A stretch of DNA of 64,000 bases, taken from Onchocerca lupi (taxonomy: Eukaryota; Nematoda; Chromadorea; Rhabditida; Onchocercidae). The translations under genes were made by a program, and so were the position numbers. Positions 1 to 13,364 of the stretch are shown in pieces. The stretch covers positions 1-64,000 of the forward strand of contig JAOVVO010000284.1 in assembly GCA_028564675.1 (NCBI GenBank). The letters are read 5' to 3'. The notes beneath the pieces were generated by a model. The model ran no database searches. It was not told where the DNA came from and saw only the letters and a program-made list of their open reading frames with translations. Position 1 is the first letter of the stretch. Each line of letters opens with the position of its first letter.

Positions 1-362
1 ACCGAATGGATTTGTAAAAAAAAAAAAAAAAAAAAAGTAAAAACGAGGCATAAAATAGATATGATTGTCCAATTTTTGAAATGATCATAAAAATTGGTAA
101 GATCATAATCAAAGATTTGAAGATTCAGGGAATGTTTGGAGGAAAAAAGTGGGAAAATGGAATATTGTTCTTTAGAAATGGAAGTTCCATTCACGCAAGC
201 ATTTAATTTTTTGAAATATGAATGGTTAACAATCAACATTTATAATCTTTTGTGCAGAAATATTAAATCCAAGTTTAACTTCAAAAATTTCAAACTCCAA
301 TCTTCAAAAAAAAAAAAAGAAAAAAATAATTTCGATATTCTTATAATTTATAAGGATTTCAG

Positions 363-2175
363 ACGTCTACATAATGTTAGTAATATATGCATAGCACTGA
401 GTGCATTTGGCGACATTCTTCATCAGATTGGCCATATCCCATTTGCATATTTTATTTTCACCGAAATTAATTTTACACCCTTACGAACATGCATTTGGAT
501 ACAATTAATACCAAATTTTGGCTTAAATTTTGCAATGTTTATATTATTTCCTATTGGTGTGGATCGAGCTATCGCCATTTTAAAACCTTTGAAGTAAGTA
601 TTTGGACAAGACAAGTAAGTTCAACTTTTCTGTCGATAGCAAATACTTAAGTCATAAATGGCGAAGCTAAGTTATTTTTGGCCTTCTTCCTAAATCAAAT
701 ATATTTCTTAATAAAATATTATAATTTGCAGATATCGCAAAATGAAGTCAAAGTTTTATATCTCAGCAATAATCTTATCAGCCGCACTTTATTCAGTCAC
801 TATGCTCATATTGGTTTTTCTATATGATGAAAATGAAGAGTAAGTTAGATTTTCTAGACATATAATTCATGTGCAATTATCAGTAATAGTCGAAATCAAA
901 TTTATGTGAATAAGTTAAAAAATTTTCCATATGCAACAATAACACTTTTCTTTAAAAAATTCGACAAAATCAATTCGCAAAATATCTTGTTTTTTTTTGA
1001 AAAAAACATTTTCGCTCCATTTTCTTTTGATTGAAAAATAATGGAATTTCTTTTCTTTTTTTGGAAAGATATGAAATGAAGAACTGAGAAAAATAAAAAA
1101 TATGACAAAAAAATGAACTTAAAGAAAGTTTTATTTAAAAAAAAAAAAAGGAAAAAAAGATAAATCTCAAAATTTCTTAGCAACAACACTAACAATTTAA
1201 AGAAAAATATACAAGATGGTTCGATCTTTAGAGCTGTGAAAAATAAAAAAAAAAATATTCCCAAACATTCTCTATTCGAAATATACATTAAATGCTTCAT
1301 TCTTTATTTCATTTCCCACAATTACTTTTTCATCCTTCTATTTCATTTGCAGCACTGAAGTAATCTGTCTTTTGGTAGCGATATATAGTGGTCAATTGGG
1401 CTTCATTTGGAGCATTTTATCACTTCTTATTAATTTAGCGACAATTATTCTTTATGTAGTATTGACTCGAGTCGTAGCGAAGACTGGAACAAGTGAATTA
1501 TTTAATTACTAATAAAATAACTATTGTTGTTCTCCAACCTGAACGATGCTCGCCCGAAATATTTCACCGTTTGTCCATATTCTGCAAATATTCTTCATCT
1601 TTTTTTTTTCAATTGCTATATTTCTATTTCGAATCATATCTATTGAAGATTTTATGAAAATCTAATTAAGTATGAATAACTGAAATCATTGTCATAGTAT
1701 TATGCTATTTTCAATTTTAGCAACCAGAAACTTCGAATTGTTGCAATCACTAAAGATAAACGTAGCAATTATTGGACTGGGACATTCAGCAACAATGATG
1801 ATATATTTATCATCATTATTCATCACATTTTCTGAAATGATGAAATTTTGCACGGGATGCTACGCGGGAATATTAATTAATATAAGCGTTTCATGCAACT
1901 ATTTATTTTATTACTGGAGAAGGTAAAAACTAATAAAAGTATCTTATAATATTGAAGAGGAAATTTTTAATATTGAAATATTACATTAAAAATATTAATG
2001 ACATCTTCAATGATTAATAAAAACAATATTGAATGATAATTGTAAAAAATGTTATTGCAGTAAGGATTATAGAAATGAGTTCACAAAACAACTGAAGAAA
2101 CTTCCGTGCGTAAAGAATACCGCGAATTTGGCACCAACATTTAAAATGCAACGTATAGCCACAATTCATCAATAA
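363..2175 (+). CDS. Srsx-like serpentine receptor (7TM GPCR), 3' part
   Basis: Five exons join in frame with GT-AG introns: 363-593, 732-839, 1353-1492, 1721-1922 and 2061-2175. They give about 264 residues. The first exon carries a TM2-TM3 region with a DRY-like motif (GVDRAIAILKPLKYRKMK, spanning the first intron). Later exons give four further hydrophobic segments and a basic cytoplasmic tail. The order and the DRxI..L.P.KYR motif fit the nematode srsx family of putative chemoreceptors, which act in the plasma membrane of sensory neurons. The start and TM1 are not seen and probably lie upstream of the window. The stop codon TAA lies inside an AATAAA (2171-2176), so stop and poly(A) signal overlap. 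Family is fairly sure; the ligand is unknown. Confidence 0.75.
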
Positions 2176-3490
2176 AAAACAACTCCAATTTGGGTAACTT
2201 CAATTCAAGAATTTTGCGATTTTGATCTCGTTTTTTGACAATGTTCATACGAATTGATAACAAAGAACTGAAGAAAAATTAAGACTATTTTAGTTTAGTT
2301 TCGTTTGGTTTTTTTTTTTTTGTCGAAGACCATTCTGGTCATTCTATAATTCAGCTAAACCCTTATATAGTTTTTCACGTCGGTTCTTGGAGATTGTTTG
2401 AATCAAAAATTATTTCTGTAGTAAAACTGACAATTCTCAACTGCAGAAAGTAAAGGAATAAGATGAAACTTTTTGCACAAATTATAATATCATGCGGCAT
2501 ATTATTTTCAAGTAATATTTTGCATTTTTTTTTCTCTAATAAATATTTCAACTTTCGAATGAAATATTTTGGTTCGGTTTAAACTTAAATTATGGACAAC
2601 TGACATTGAAAATTTTCAATATTACATTCAACTTATTTCATCATGTTTAAAATCATGCTTGCCATTCTAAAATAAATAAACATTTCGGAATTACAAGGTT
2701 ATTTCAAAAATAGAATTATCAAAAATTTTTAATCTATAAATTTCTCAGACGGTTAGAAAGTTCTCAAAAACTCTTAAATTTGTGTATATTGTTAAAAATA
2801 TGAAAAAAAAAAAAAAAAAAACGCAACATGAAAATTATGAACAGAATTACAGGAAATGAATTTGTATTCAAAATTACAAGAAATAAAATTGTATTAAGAA
2901 CAATTATTTTTATGACATCATTTTGTTTACTTAATTCATGAAATTTTAATGTACTACTGTAATAAACTTTATTCATACGACATCTCTTGATCTTGTTCCG
3001 CAGTTAATATTGCAGTAAATGCAAAAAAAAAAAAAAAAACATTGAAATCATCAAAACTGAATAATATACAACACTTGAAGGAAGAACAAATTTTTCTCGT
3101 AGAAGGATTTATTCTTTGAAAAAAAAAAAAAAAAAAAAAAAAAGGCAGTTATTTTAATTTCAATCATTAATCGCCTTTTTTTTAACTATTTCAGTTGACA
3201 AAATTGCAAGTTCAAATTCTCATTCTTCATTTTCATTTTAGCTTTCATTTTAATTTTAACCTTTATTTTTGATAAAAAATTTTAGAAGAATCTTCAACTT
3301 AATTTGAAAACTGTAATCGACGTTAGTTGTTAAGAAGTAATGCTTGCCAACAATTACAATTGGGTAGGTTGATGAAGATGAAAAAAAAAAAAGCTTAAAT
3401 ATGCTAATTTATTAATTTCTTCTCGTCTAAAAAATGAAAAACTTGTCGGAAAAGTTGGTTTGAATTATTGCGACAAAAACGAATCCTTTA
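2176..3490. other. Intergenic, no gene seen
   Basis: AT-rich spacer with poly(A) runs near 2803, 3022 and 3120. Short open frames here are low in complexity and lack splice or family support. Confidence 0.6.
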
Positions 3491-3746
3491 TTAATGAAGT
3501 TTTCATTCATAGATGGAAGAGTACTTCTTCCTCTACAATACAAACAACAATTGAAGAATATCCGTGATAATTATTTCTTTGCTGCTAGTAGAGAATATTC
3601 TGCCTCGATTCGTTGTAGAAACCATCTCTGTATCATCTGGCTCGCTGTAGAAATTGATGTAGAAAACTCTTCTAGAGAAATTGTAGTAAAAGTCTTGTTG
3701 AAAAATCGATCCTGCTGCAAAATCAGAAACTTATAAATTCATTCGG

Positions 3747-3930
3747 AGGCTCCTCCTCCACTTCTGATCTCAATATAACGTCCCAAAACGATGAACCATG
3801 TTTGCCGTTTTGGCGGGAAATATATTTATACTTTTGTTTATTGTTTTGGCGGCAAACATGTTCACTGGCTTGTTGACCTATTTGAAACTATGCGTTTTTT
3901 GTTTTCTGAAACCTTTAGCACTCTGTTTTT
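3747..3930 (+). repeat. Diverged short-period repeat, copy 1
   Basis: Two units built on TTTTGGCGGGAAA/GGCGGCAAACATGTT are followed by a tail ending in TATTTGAAACTATGCG. The same organisation, with more units and the same tail, occurs on the opposite strand at 13365-13620. The units stay in one open frame here (VLAGNIF, VLAANMF). This may be the decayed end of a dispersed element or a minisatellite; I cannot name a family. Confidence 0.55.
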
Positions 3931-4059
3931 ACTCTAATTGTATTTTTCAGATTTTGCGACGAAGTAGCGTACAGCTTACAAACCCACATATTATGCAGTG
4001 TCACTTCATGAGATATTTTATAAAAATTCAAGTTTCAAATATTCAATAAATCAAAATAG

Positions 4060-5445
4060 AACAGAAAACTGTGACATGATTAAGACCATATAGAGAAAAT
4101 CAAAAGAGATAAAGAAAAATCTTTTTTTTTTTTTTTTTTTTTTAATGATAGAGAAAGAACTCATCAATAAGGAACATGTATGAAACACATAAAGTCGGCA
4201 ATATAACTCTTTTAGGTCTAAAATGTGGGATTTATTCACTTTCCACAAAATCATATTTCCTAGGCAATTTTTCCAAATTTACATGTACAAATATTGGATT
4301 TCTTAAAGAGTAGTTAATAAGACGAGAGCGAGATGACGTAAATACTTGAAGTGTTATCTGACTTGCTGCATGTGATCACTTACACCATTGTTGTTGATGA
4401 TGTTTTAAAAGAACTCTGAAAATTGTTTTCCTACTTTTGAATAATGCTGTATCATAAGAAAGCAGCATAGTATTTGATAATCTGATGATTTGTCAAATAG
4501 TTTAAACTCCAGCACCGACACTGAACTATCTTTTTGCAGCATAAGTATTCAGAGAAAAGTAATATTCAGTTCTTTGTTTATCGTGAATCTGCTAATTCTA
4601 ATTTGAAACTGTTAATAGACATGAAGTGAAGGAAACATTGAACTGTTATTTTAAACAAATATCAACGACAATTACTACAATTAAATTCTCAGGTAAGAAA
4701 CACAAAAAAACTCTTATCATAAATGAACTTTTGATCACAAACAAGAATTAATCAACTTCATACAAAATTGCGTGCTGCAACAAAGTAATTTTTCGAAACT
4801 CTCAACTACTCACATGATTACTTGCACTGGATATAAATATAACATAGGAAGCATTTCAATCAATTGATGAATGTCACAGTCTAAGGTTCTAATTTTTATT
4901 CCACCACTTCATTACAATAAACGTCTCAAAAAATGGAAGTTTTCTCTCTCACAAGAATGATTAAAGTAGTGGAAAATAAACAAATGAAACTTTTATGCGC
5001 TATGTAAATCAGTATATCATCGATTACAATTGACGAAAATTTTAAAAAATTGATTGGGAATTATTCACTTTTTAAATCGATAGCGTCACGCATCACAAAA
5101 TAGCTATACTTATTTGCAATAGAAAATTTTAGCAGATCAAAAATAGGGAAAAAAGTAAGTGCAATAGAATTCGAGAGAGTATCTACCGATAATTAATAAA
5201 CATTGAGAGGACAAATGGCAATGGCATTTCATTGATTGATAAGAAGTGTATTTTCTTTTCTTTCTCCGAGGATAATGGAGAAAAATGATTTAATATTGCA
5301 TCTCCCATTTCATACAAATTCATATTTCTCAACTCTTCGTCATACTTTGATTCTTTCCACTCCTTCTCTACTAATTCACTAAATCTGTTTGAGCTTCGTC
5401 ATCAAACATTTAGCATCACTTAGCAACATCAAAAATCGAGAAAAA
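4060..5445. other. Intergenic, no gene seen
   Basis: Spacer between the first repeat copy and the 3' end of the ligase gene. It holds a long poly(T) at about 4122-4143 and no frame with coding character on either strand. Confidence 0.6.
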
Positions 5446-8400
5446 TCAATAGTAGTCATCATTATTATCATCATTGCTAAGAGAAGCACCAGGTGCCCCT
5501 TTATTTTTGATCTGTTCTTGGTTGTTGTACATGTCTGCTATCTGAAATCATACCAGAATTTATGAGCATTTTGTTATAATCATTAAAGATATAGAAAAAA
5601 AAGATCATCATTAAATGATAAGTAAAAAAAAGGCTAAATTCCACTTCTAGAAGATTATAATGCTGCAAAATGTCTTTTTTTTTTTTTGAAGACAAACCTG
5701 TTGTGAAGTAGTAGCTTCCTCCGGTGTTTTATCAGTACGTCTTCGAATATATCGAGGAAATCGCAATGAGATTCCTTTTTCCAGATCTACCTTTAAAAAA
5801 AAAGATATGTTGAAAAATATCCTCCAAAATGCAAAAAATTTCCTTCAAAAAAATAACCGAAATAATCAGTGGAAAACTTATATCATCTATACACAGAAAT
5901 GAACATATGATACAAAGTTTTCTTTTCTTAAGAAATCTAAAATCATTTCAAAACTCACGATTCCTTTGGCAGCAAAATGTTTAGGAGATATTGATAGATC
6001 AGCTGCTTTCACTTCCCAGACAATTTTCGGATCAAACCATACATCTGGTTTTAACGAACTATCATACGAATAATAAGGACGAGCCTGAAACAGTAATAAA
6101 AAATGATGACCTGGCAAATTACGGGCTAAACAAATACTAAAATCTTTTTTTTTTTTTAAATTGTTTCTCAACAGTTCTAGAAGCTGAAAGATTCTAATCC
6201 GTTAAAATGATATTATCTGAATGATAAACAACATGAAACAATTCGCACTTCTCGCTAATTAAAATGCCTGACATTCTGTATTCAATATGAGAAAACATTG
6301 AAAAACGATGCGCAGACTTGTTAGACTGATCATATTTATTGACTTATATAATTACTGTATCCCAATTTGACTTTGTTATTAAACATTATCTGATTATTTG
6401 AATACATTTGAATACAATAAAACATTGTAGCGTTGCAGAAAATATACGATATGAACTATCTAACTATCCATTTAAAAGTGTATTGCTCTTTGTGAATGAG
6501 AGACGAAATCAAGGACATTAAAAATAAGCATTAAAAAATCTGCTTGACATAAATTTTATTTAAGATAGCTTTCTGGAATTTTTAACCTTCTCGATCCTGA
6601 GTGTTTCAAAGTACTGGTGCTGCTGGCGAAGATCATCGTCAGTCAAACCTGTGCCAATCTAAATAAAATGTTTGGAAGACTGAAATAGTAATTTTCCAGT
6701 CACAAATAAAATGGATGAAGAAGACAATGTATTTAAAAGATCGCCAATACCTTGCAAATACTTTCATATTCTTCATTCATTGGGTTGTAACATGCCAGCA
6801 GATAACCACCATAAACGCCCGTCCTTTTACCCGTACCAAAATAGGCACCGATAACAGTGAGATCAACAGTGTCACCAATTGTATCCAAATAATCCTTTTT
6901 AAGCTATAACTAAATGTCAAATACTTTATTACGAAAGAAGAGAATACATACCGATTATGCCTCACTGAATTAGCTAAAATTTTTAATGATAAATACTCCT
7001 CTATTGAGTATATCTTGCAGTATCACAATATATCAAATGAAGATTTCACATCTCAAGCTGTAATATTTGTCATCAAATAATATTCGAAGTTACAGATGGA
7101 AATAATAAGGAATGATATAATTAGTCCAAATTTTCAATTCAATGATAAAACTTGCAGAAACCTTTAGCCAACTATGTGACCGTTTAGCTATTTCATATGT
7201 AGCATCGAAATCAAGAGTTTTGATCATAAGTCCTTCGCAATTACCCTTTATTGCATCATCCAGAAATTCGGCAATTTGTTCCGTGTCTTCCGTATCTTTG
7301 GATGCAACAAATCCGCAAATACCTTCCACTTCCTAATTGAAAAAAAAAAATAAAAACCACATAATGTCAATGTAATTACGAAATGTACTTTCAAGATAAA
7401 AGAAACACAGAGTACAAAAAAAAAATTGTAATTCTAAGCAGAAAAATTGAAATATTGCTGTAATTCTGAGCAGTACTATTAACAATGTTTCCAATCATAT
7501 AACAGAACTGTTTTCAATAATGACCTTAAAATGTTGTCGCAATATTTCCCGCCGCTCCCGATACGGAGATTTTGTTAATGACTGTCCGTTCCAAAAGAGT
7601 AAGTCAAATATAAATACATGGACTTTAACTTTAATTTCACTGTCGCCAGCATTCTGAAGAAGAATAAACACAAAAGATGTACAAGAAAATGAGCCAAGTT
7701 TCTAATCATGATTTAAAATAGTTTAATATCGTGTTTTGCCTTTGACCAATGGTAAAATGAAAATGAACAAGTAGTTCTCAATTAAAAATAAAGTATTTAA
7801 TTCTAAATAATACTAGAGTATATAATAAAATCTGGAAAAAAAAATTATTAAGAAAAATCAATCTTAAATAATCAAATAAGGCTTTTGAACTCAAATACTT
7901 TTCTCTTCCTCGTAGAAAGAATCTGGAAAGGTAAAATCTTTTCTTGTACAGGATCAAATGCAACAATTTCCGAATCAATAATAAAAGATGTTGTATCCTC
8001 ATCCATAATTTGCTTTAGGAGTTCTATCATATCCGGATATTTGTCAGTATTGTTTTCTTGATTCCGACTGAATATTTTAATGCCAAATGAATCATAATGT
8101 ATCTATAAAGAAGCTATAAAATATAGATTATTTCTTAGATATATATTTAATAATACTACTGATTATAATAGAAGTGAATTAACAAATCAACTGCCTGATC
8201 TGACGAAGAATTGATTATACCTTTAAGTTTGTGCCCAAGAATAATTAAAATGCAATAATGGAAAAGAGGCAAGTTCGTGAACAAGATGAACAGAATATCG
8301 CATATACTTTGAAAAACTATCACTTTAAAAAAAAACTTAGGTAAACTATCTCTTAAAAACTTAGGTAACTGGATGAACTATAGATAAATCTAAATAATAA

Positions 8401-11098
8401 CTGATGCATATTTTCAAGACTGAAAAAGTGATTCTTACTTGAGCTCTTTCACCATCGTATTTAAATTCACATGCAAAAACAGAATTACCAAAACGTTTCA
8501 GTACTTCATCAATTCCTTTTGTCGGATGCGCTAACATCGGTTTTACTGGTATACCTTGCCAAATAAATTAATTTAAAAACAAAAGCACACGAGAGAATAC
8601 CATACATTTAGCTTTTATGAAATTTATATAAGTGATTAGGAATATGCTCACTTATGAAGCAATAAAGCCACCATTAATATATTTATCAAGTTAGTAAATG
8701 ATACAAATTGCAATGTTATCAGTAAATTACACTTAAAAAGATCAAGGGAACACATTTCAGCAGGGAGAAATTTTTCCAAAAATATGATATAATTTACACA
8801 TGTTTTGTTTTATAAACAATTACCTGGCGTGATTTTGCACTTTTCCGGTAGCTTTAATAGACCATCACTGAGTACCGCTTCGATGATTTTTTCATAATCT
8901 GGATATTCACTAAAAGAAAAATAAAAACATTCGAAAGAGAAACCATTTGAATTTCAACCATTACACGATCAAAAATAGAAATTTTACCTGTATGTATTTC
9001 TCAATAATAAGATTCCGTCCGTTTGACGTTCTTTCATTTTTTCATTGCTTAGTTTTTCACCTTAATTAATGTAATGGTAACATGAAAAAAAAAATCAGAA
9101 AAAGTCAAAAATTTAAGCATCGAAAAAATAAAAAAGTGTAAATCTCGAGAGATTTCGTGAGAAATTTAAAGATTTAACTTGAATGAATTTCTCTGTTATT
9201 GCGAATTTAAAGTTTTCAATGGAATACAAAGTTGTACTGATATCGTAGATTGGAATTCCGTGGTTTTCATAAATGATCGTGATAAAGACTAAAGGGGATA
9301 AAAATTACTTGGCTTCAAATTATATGAAATGCTCAATTTGCAACTGACTGACCACTTTTTTTGGCTTCGAAATTAATGAATGCGTTTGCAAGAGCAACAA
9401 GTATTGACTGCTCTGCTAAACCAATTCGCAGCTTTCCACTTAGACATCTTATCAAATAACGAGCTTCACAATCACGGCACGAAACCAGAAGTGATTTGAT
9501 CATATCCACTTTTTTGTTCATTGCCTGAAATTTCCATAAAATAAGAAAAAAAGTGATAAATAATTTGTTATTCATAGTAGAGCAGAATTCGATCTACAAG
9601 CCGGGATCATAAGATGCAGACTGCACTGATTTCCCAAAAAAAAAAAAAAAAATTGCGATATCAATTTAATGAACTGCTCACTTAATCCATTCATTCACTC
9701 TAATTCAAATGATGAAAATTTGACCTATATATATATATAATGCATTTTCTAAAAAATATATATAATGCATTTTCTAAAATTCTAGGACATGAAATTTTTA
9801 ATTTTTTTCATCAAGTACTCTAAAATCTAAGTTAGCAATAGACTTCAATACAAAGTTCCATTTTATTCATTTTAATCTATAAATTTTTTACCTTTGCTCC
9901 GGATGTTTTGGCCATATCTTGCAATTTACGGAAAACTGCAGTTACTGTAAGGGGCGCAGGGGTAAATAAAATACGTTGGTTGCTTCGACTCATCTGAGCA
10001 ACTAAACCTAAATCCCCTTTTTGGTTTAAATCCTCCTTTAGTTTATCAATCTGAAATACACAGTGTCTTCATAATTTGAATCATAATGATGAATTAAAAC
10101 TACAACTTTTAAATAAATACGAAGTTAAAGTAACCTTACGACCAGTCGCTTCAGCAATGGCTTTCATTAAAGCCCCTTCAGCAATGCCCAATTCCATTCC
10201 TTCGTATGTTGGGCCAAGTTTATTTACACATAAATAAACACATGCTGCTAATTCATTTGGCGTTCGTTCTAACACTTTCCCAAAGAAACTGGCTAATATT
10301 TTGATTATTTCCAGCCTGGAAAACAAAAAAAGGAATATTCATTTTCAATCAAAAAAACTTCTTTTTAGATTTATGTTTGATAAACTTCACACTGTGAAAT
10401 TAATCAGACGAAAAGATCTGATCAACTTTTTCCAATTACTTCTCTCCCGTCACTCTTTTTCTTATAGTCGCATAAACTGCAGTTGTCCCCTGTATTGCAT
10501 AGCAGGCAGACTAGATGATTATAACTTATCTACACTTAATCAGAAAACGGAAAAAATCTAGTGTTGAAAACTTGAACTTGTAATAATCAGGAGGACAGCG
10601 AATAAATTTACTAGCTATGAGAAAAAAAAATGAAAAATTGAAAAATTAACCGTGATGATGTGACCTCAATATTTTCAAATGTCTTTGCCAAGCAGAGATA
10701 TGGTATCCTGAAAAATAATTCGCTCTTCATACCATCTTCAAAAAGATAATTTCCCTTCGGAAAAGCTAATTTTTCCGTTAGGAATCTTTTGGTTTAATAA
10801 ATTTCGACCAAAAAACGATATTAACAAATAATATTGCAATTTTGATAAAATATATGGCAGAATAGTGCAGATTTTCGATGCAACGTTGTGAAAGATTATT
10901 CTCATTTCATATTTTATACGATTGCACTGCATATCTCTGAGATATTCTGAAATTTTATAGAGCCTAAACAAAAACTAAGTGGGCAACAACTTATGAAGTG
11001 CATGATAGCAGAACAAAAACAAGTGTTAAAACATACTTTTCTCCTGCCTTCCAATCATTTTCGACATTTTGTGGTGTTTTCATGGATTCACTGAACAT
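5446..11098 (-). CDS. lig-1: DNA ligase 1 (ATP-dependent)
   Basis: Seals nicks in nuclear DNA during Okazaki-fragment joining and repair, using ATP to adenylate an active-site lysine. Sixteen exons (minus strand, high to low): 11037-11098, 10651-10707, 10135-10315, 9892-10050, 9353-9524, 8988-9060, 8824-8909, 8439-8554, 7899-8102, 7525-7653, 7162-7332, 6751-6903, 6587-6658, 5959-6084, 5698-5790, 5446-5541. All phases agree and give 649 residues. The DNA-binding domain comes first, then the nucleotidyltransferase motifs: KYDGER with the adenylated Lys near residue 295, FIIDSEIVAFD, CEGLMIKTLD and LKKDYLD. The OB-fold part ends with WEVKAADLSISP and ISLRFPRYIRRR. The chosen ATG lies 40 nt behind a TTCCACAG acceptor, which suits trans-splicing. 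This protein lacks the long disordered N-terminus with a PCNA-binding box found in most eukaryotic LIG1; an upstream exon cannot be excluded. Ligase 3 and 4 fit less well. Confidence 0.93.
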
Positions 11099-11138
11099 TC
11101 CACGAATCTGTCTGCACCTGATCGTTGCACGTCCTATT

Positions 11139-11640
11139 CTGTGGAAATATTGCATGCAATATACTAAGCATTAATAACCATAATGTGAAGAACTCCAAAT
11201 GAAATATGCAAATCACTGTGACATATTCGAAAGGGCAAAGTCTGAAATTTAATTATGAAAATATTAAATTAACTGCCACTGAATGAGAAACACACTCACT
11301 CCTGTTCCATTCATGTCAAAAAATCTCAACCTGGAACACACCAAGTGAATCCTAATTTTTTCATAAATTGGAGCATAGTGAGAGGATGCAACACTGCATG
11401 GAAATGTCAAGTTCCCAAGGATAAGTACGAATGTGATGAGGCGAAGTCGTTGGAGTCTTGGAGGACGGTATATTTGATTGTTAGGTGAAGAAAGACGTGA
11501 ATGAAGAGTGTTATTTGAGAAGAGGGGATGATTGGATATTGGGTGATAAGATAGGTTAACTAAGGGATTGAAGATGAGATTGGAAGAGAAGCGAAGATTT
11601 CTGGATAGTGTGGGAACGGATACGTGACTGTACTATGGGC
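11139..11640 (-). other. Upstream region of ligase with long pyrimidine-rich open frame
   Basis: Read on the minus strand, about 11285-11634 is open for over 110 codons without an internal stop and without an early ATG. It ends in a segment containing SHYAPIYEKIRIHLVC. A TTCCAG/gttgag site would join it in phase to the acceptor at 11138, which would add an N-terminal extension to the ligase. Strong pyrimidine bias alone can keep a frame open, so promoter or 5' leader is equally possible. I do not call it coding. Confidence 0.3.
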
Positions 11641-13350
11641 AAAAAGCTTCATTAATATACCAGAATATTCAGGATGCGGTCTCTGTTACCGGGAGGAGAA
11701 TGTGCGGGATGTGTAGGATGCGAGGGGCTGCACGACACGTGCAAGATTGTAGGCAAAAAGCAACGCTTAAGAATCGTTAGCATTCGGGACGATGATATTT
11801 TAAAATTTGAAGTGTGCTGGGCTTTGTTACTTGCTAGATCACTTCTGATTGGACGATACAGAAAAATCAGCATTAGTCTCTGATCTCTGATCGCTCTAAT
11901 CTATTGCGATATGTTAAGTTTTCAGTAATAATAATAACAGATAGAAACAACTCAGACAGTTACATAATTGTTGAAATCATTCAAATCGAATATAAACAAT
12001 CCTGTAAAATTCTTCTTGATAATATACGCTGCAGATTCGATTTCGTCTGAAATTATCACAACAAAAACTTCAATTATGCCTTTAAAGAACTTGAAAAAAT
12101 GTCTTTAAACTAGAAGCTTTAGAAAAGTATTATTTATTGCCTCAAAATCATCTGATTATGATAATCATTGGGAGTATAATTCTTGAATTTTTTTTTTTTC
12201 ATTTACCGGTTATATTATTTACTTGCTTTGAAATACTGAATAAAAGAATCATGCGTATGAAATGCTTGGGATGGATGCCAAAAGAATTTAAACTTAATTG
12301 TTTAAAATGAAATGTCAATGACATCGAGTGATACTATACTATCCCGATGTAGTGGTGAAGTATTTTTCTTTGGAGAAATCGGAGATTGGTTGATTGTGCA
12401 GACGAATTTGTTATGATGTAGTTTATTGCCGCAATAGTTTGATTTGTTTTATAGATAGAAGGGGAAGGAAACTGGTAAAATTTAATGATGGATAAAATTA
12501 GAATATTGATGGTAAGAAATAATGAAAGAAGAATTCGGAGAGTAAGATGGATTTGAAGGCGTTGTAATGGTCCAAAGGATGACTTACAGCAAATAACATT
12601 TACTTTTATAGCGGAATTGTGTATGATATTCCAGACATGATGCATAGGTGTGATTATAAAATCGGAACATTGAGATATTGTATGATTTTTTACTGTTGAA
12701 GATAAAGCTGGGGAATCGGAGACAAAGATGAAAATAGTTATCAGATTAACGGAGACAAAGATGAGAATAGTTATCAGATTCCATTTATATTCATTGTAAC
12801 TGATGAAGATTAAAAGAAAATTTTCTACAATAAGTACTTTAATTTATGCTAAAAATATTTCGGTTTTTTTCGACACCCGAAAGCAATGAATAGAAGTGAT
12901 GTAAAAGAATAGTAAAAGAAACATAGTCATTGAGGAATATTTCACATTGTTTGCTTTCAAAAAAAAAAAAAAAAATTATTGCTACATCGTAATCCTATTG
13001 TCTGTTTTTTTTTTTTTTGTTTTCTGCTGATCTTGATATTTTATTAAATTTAGTTGCATAAACTATGAAGCGACAGAGAGATTTGCAAAATCTTCCAACG
13101 ATATCTGGTTATTAAAATTCTTCATTTGGAGGACAAATTTCTTTGAGCCCTGAAAGTTGCTACTTGCAAAGCTTGGATCTTGTGAAGTTCTAAAGCAAAG
13201 TCATTTGTGCATGACATTTGTGCGTGACGTTTTTGCTTATCGCTCACATCATGGCGCTTAGAAGTACTTTCTTATCTCATTTGGCTGTATTATTATCGCT
13301 ATGGTAGCTCTGTCGGGAAAGTCCGAAAATTATAATTAGTATAAAAAAGG
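11641..13350. other. Intergenic; GC-richer patch and a short duplication
   Basis: A patch at 11670-11770 is much richer in G and C than its surroundings, possibly the promoter of the ligase gene. A purine/pyrimidine strand bias recurs at 12330-12630. A direct duplication lies at 12720-12781. No gene is supported. Confidence 0.4.
12720..12781. repeat. Tandem duplication, about 31-nt unit
   Basis: GGAGACAAAGATG followed by A/GAATAGTTATCAGATT occurs twice in direct succession, differing at one base, so the duplication is recent. Confidence 0.85.
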
Positions 13351-13364
13351 AGTGGTAAGGTTCA

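Noticed and set aside
12334..12645. 103-codon minus-strand frame
   Set aside because: Pyrimidine-rich strand keeps the frame open; composition is Ile/Ser/Thr-biased and no splice or domain support exists.
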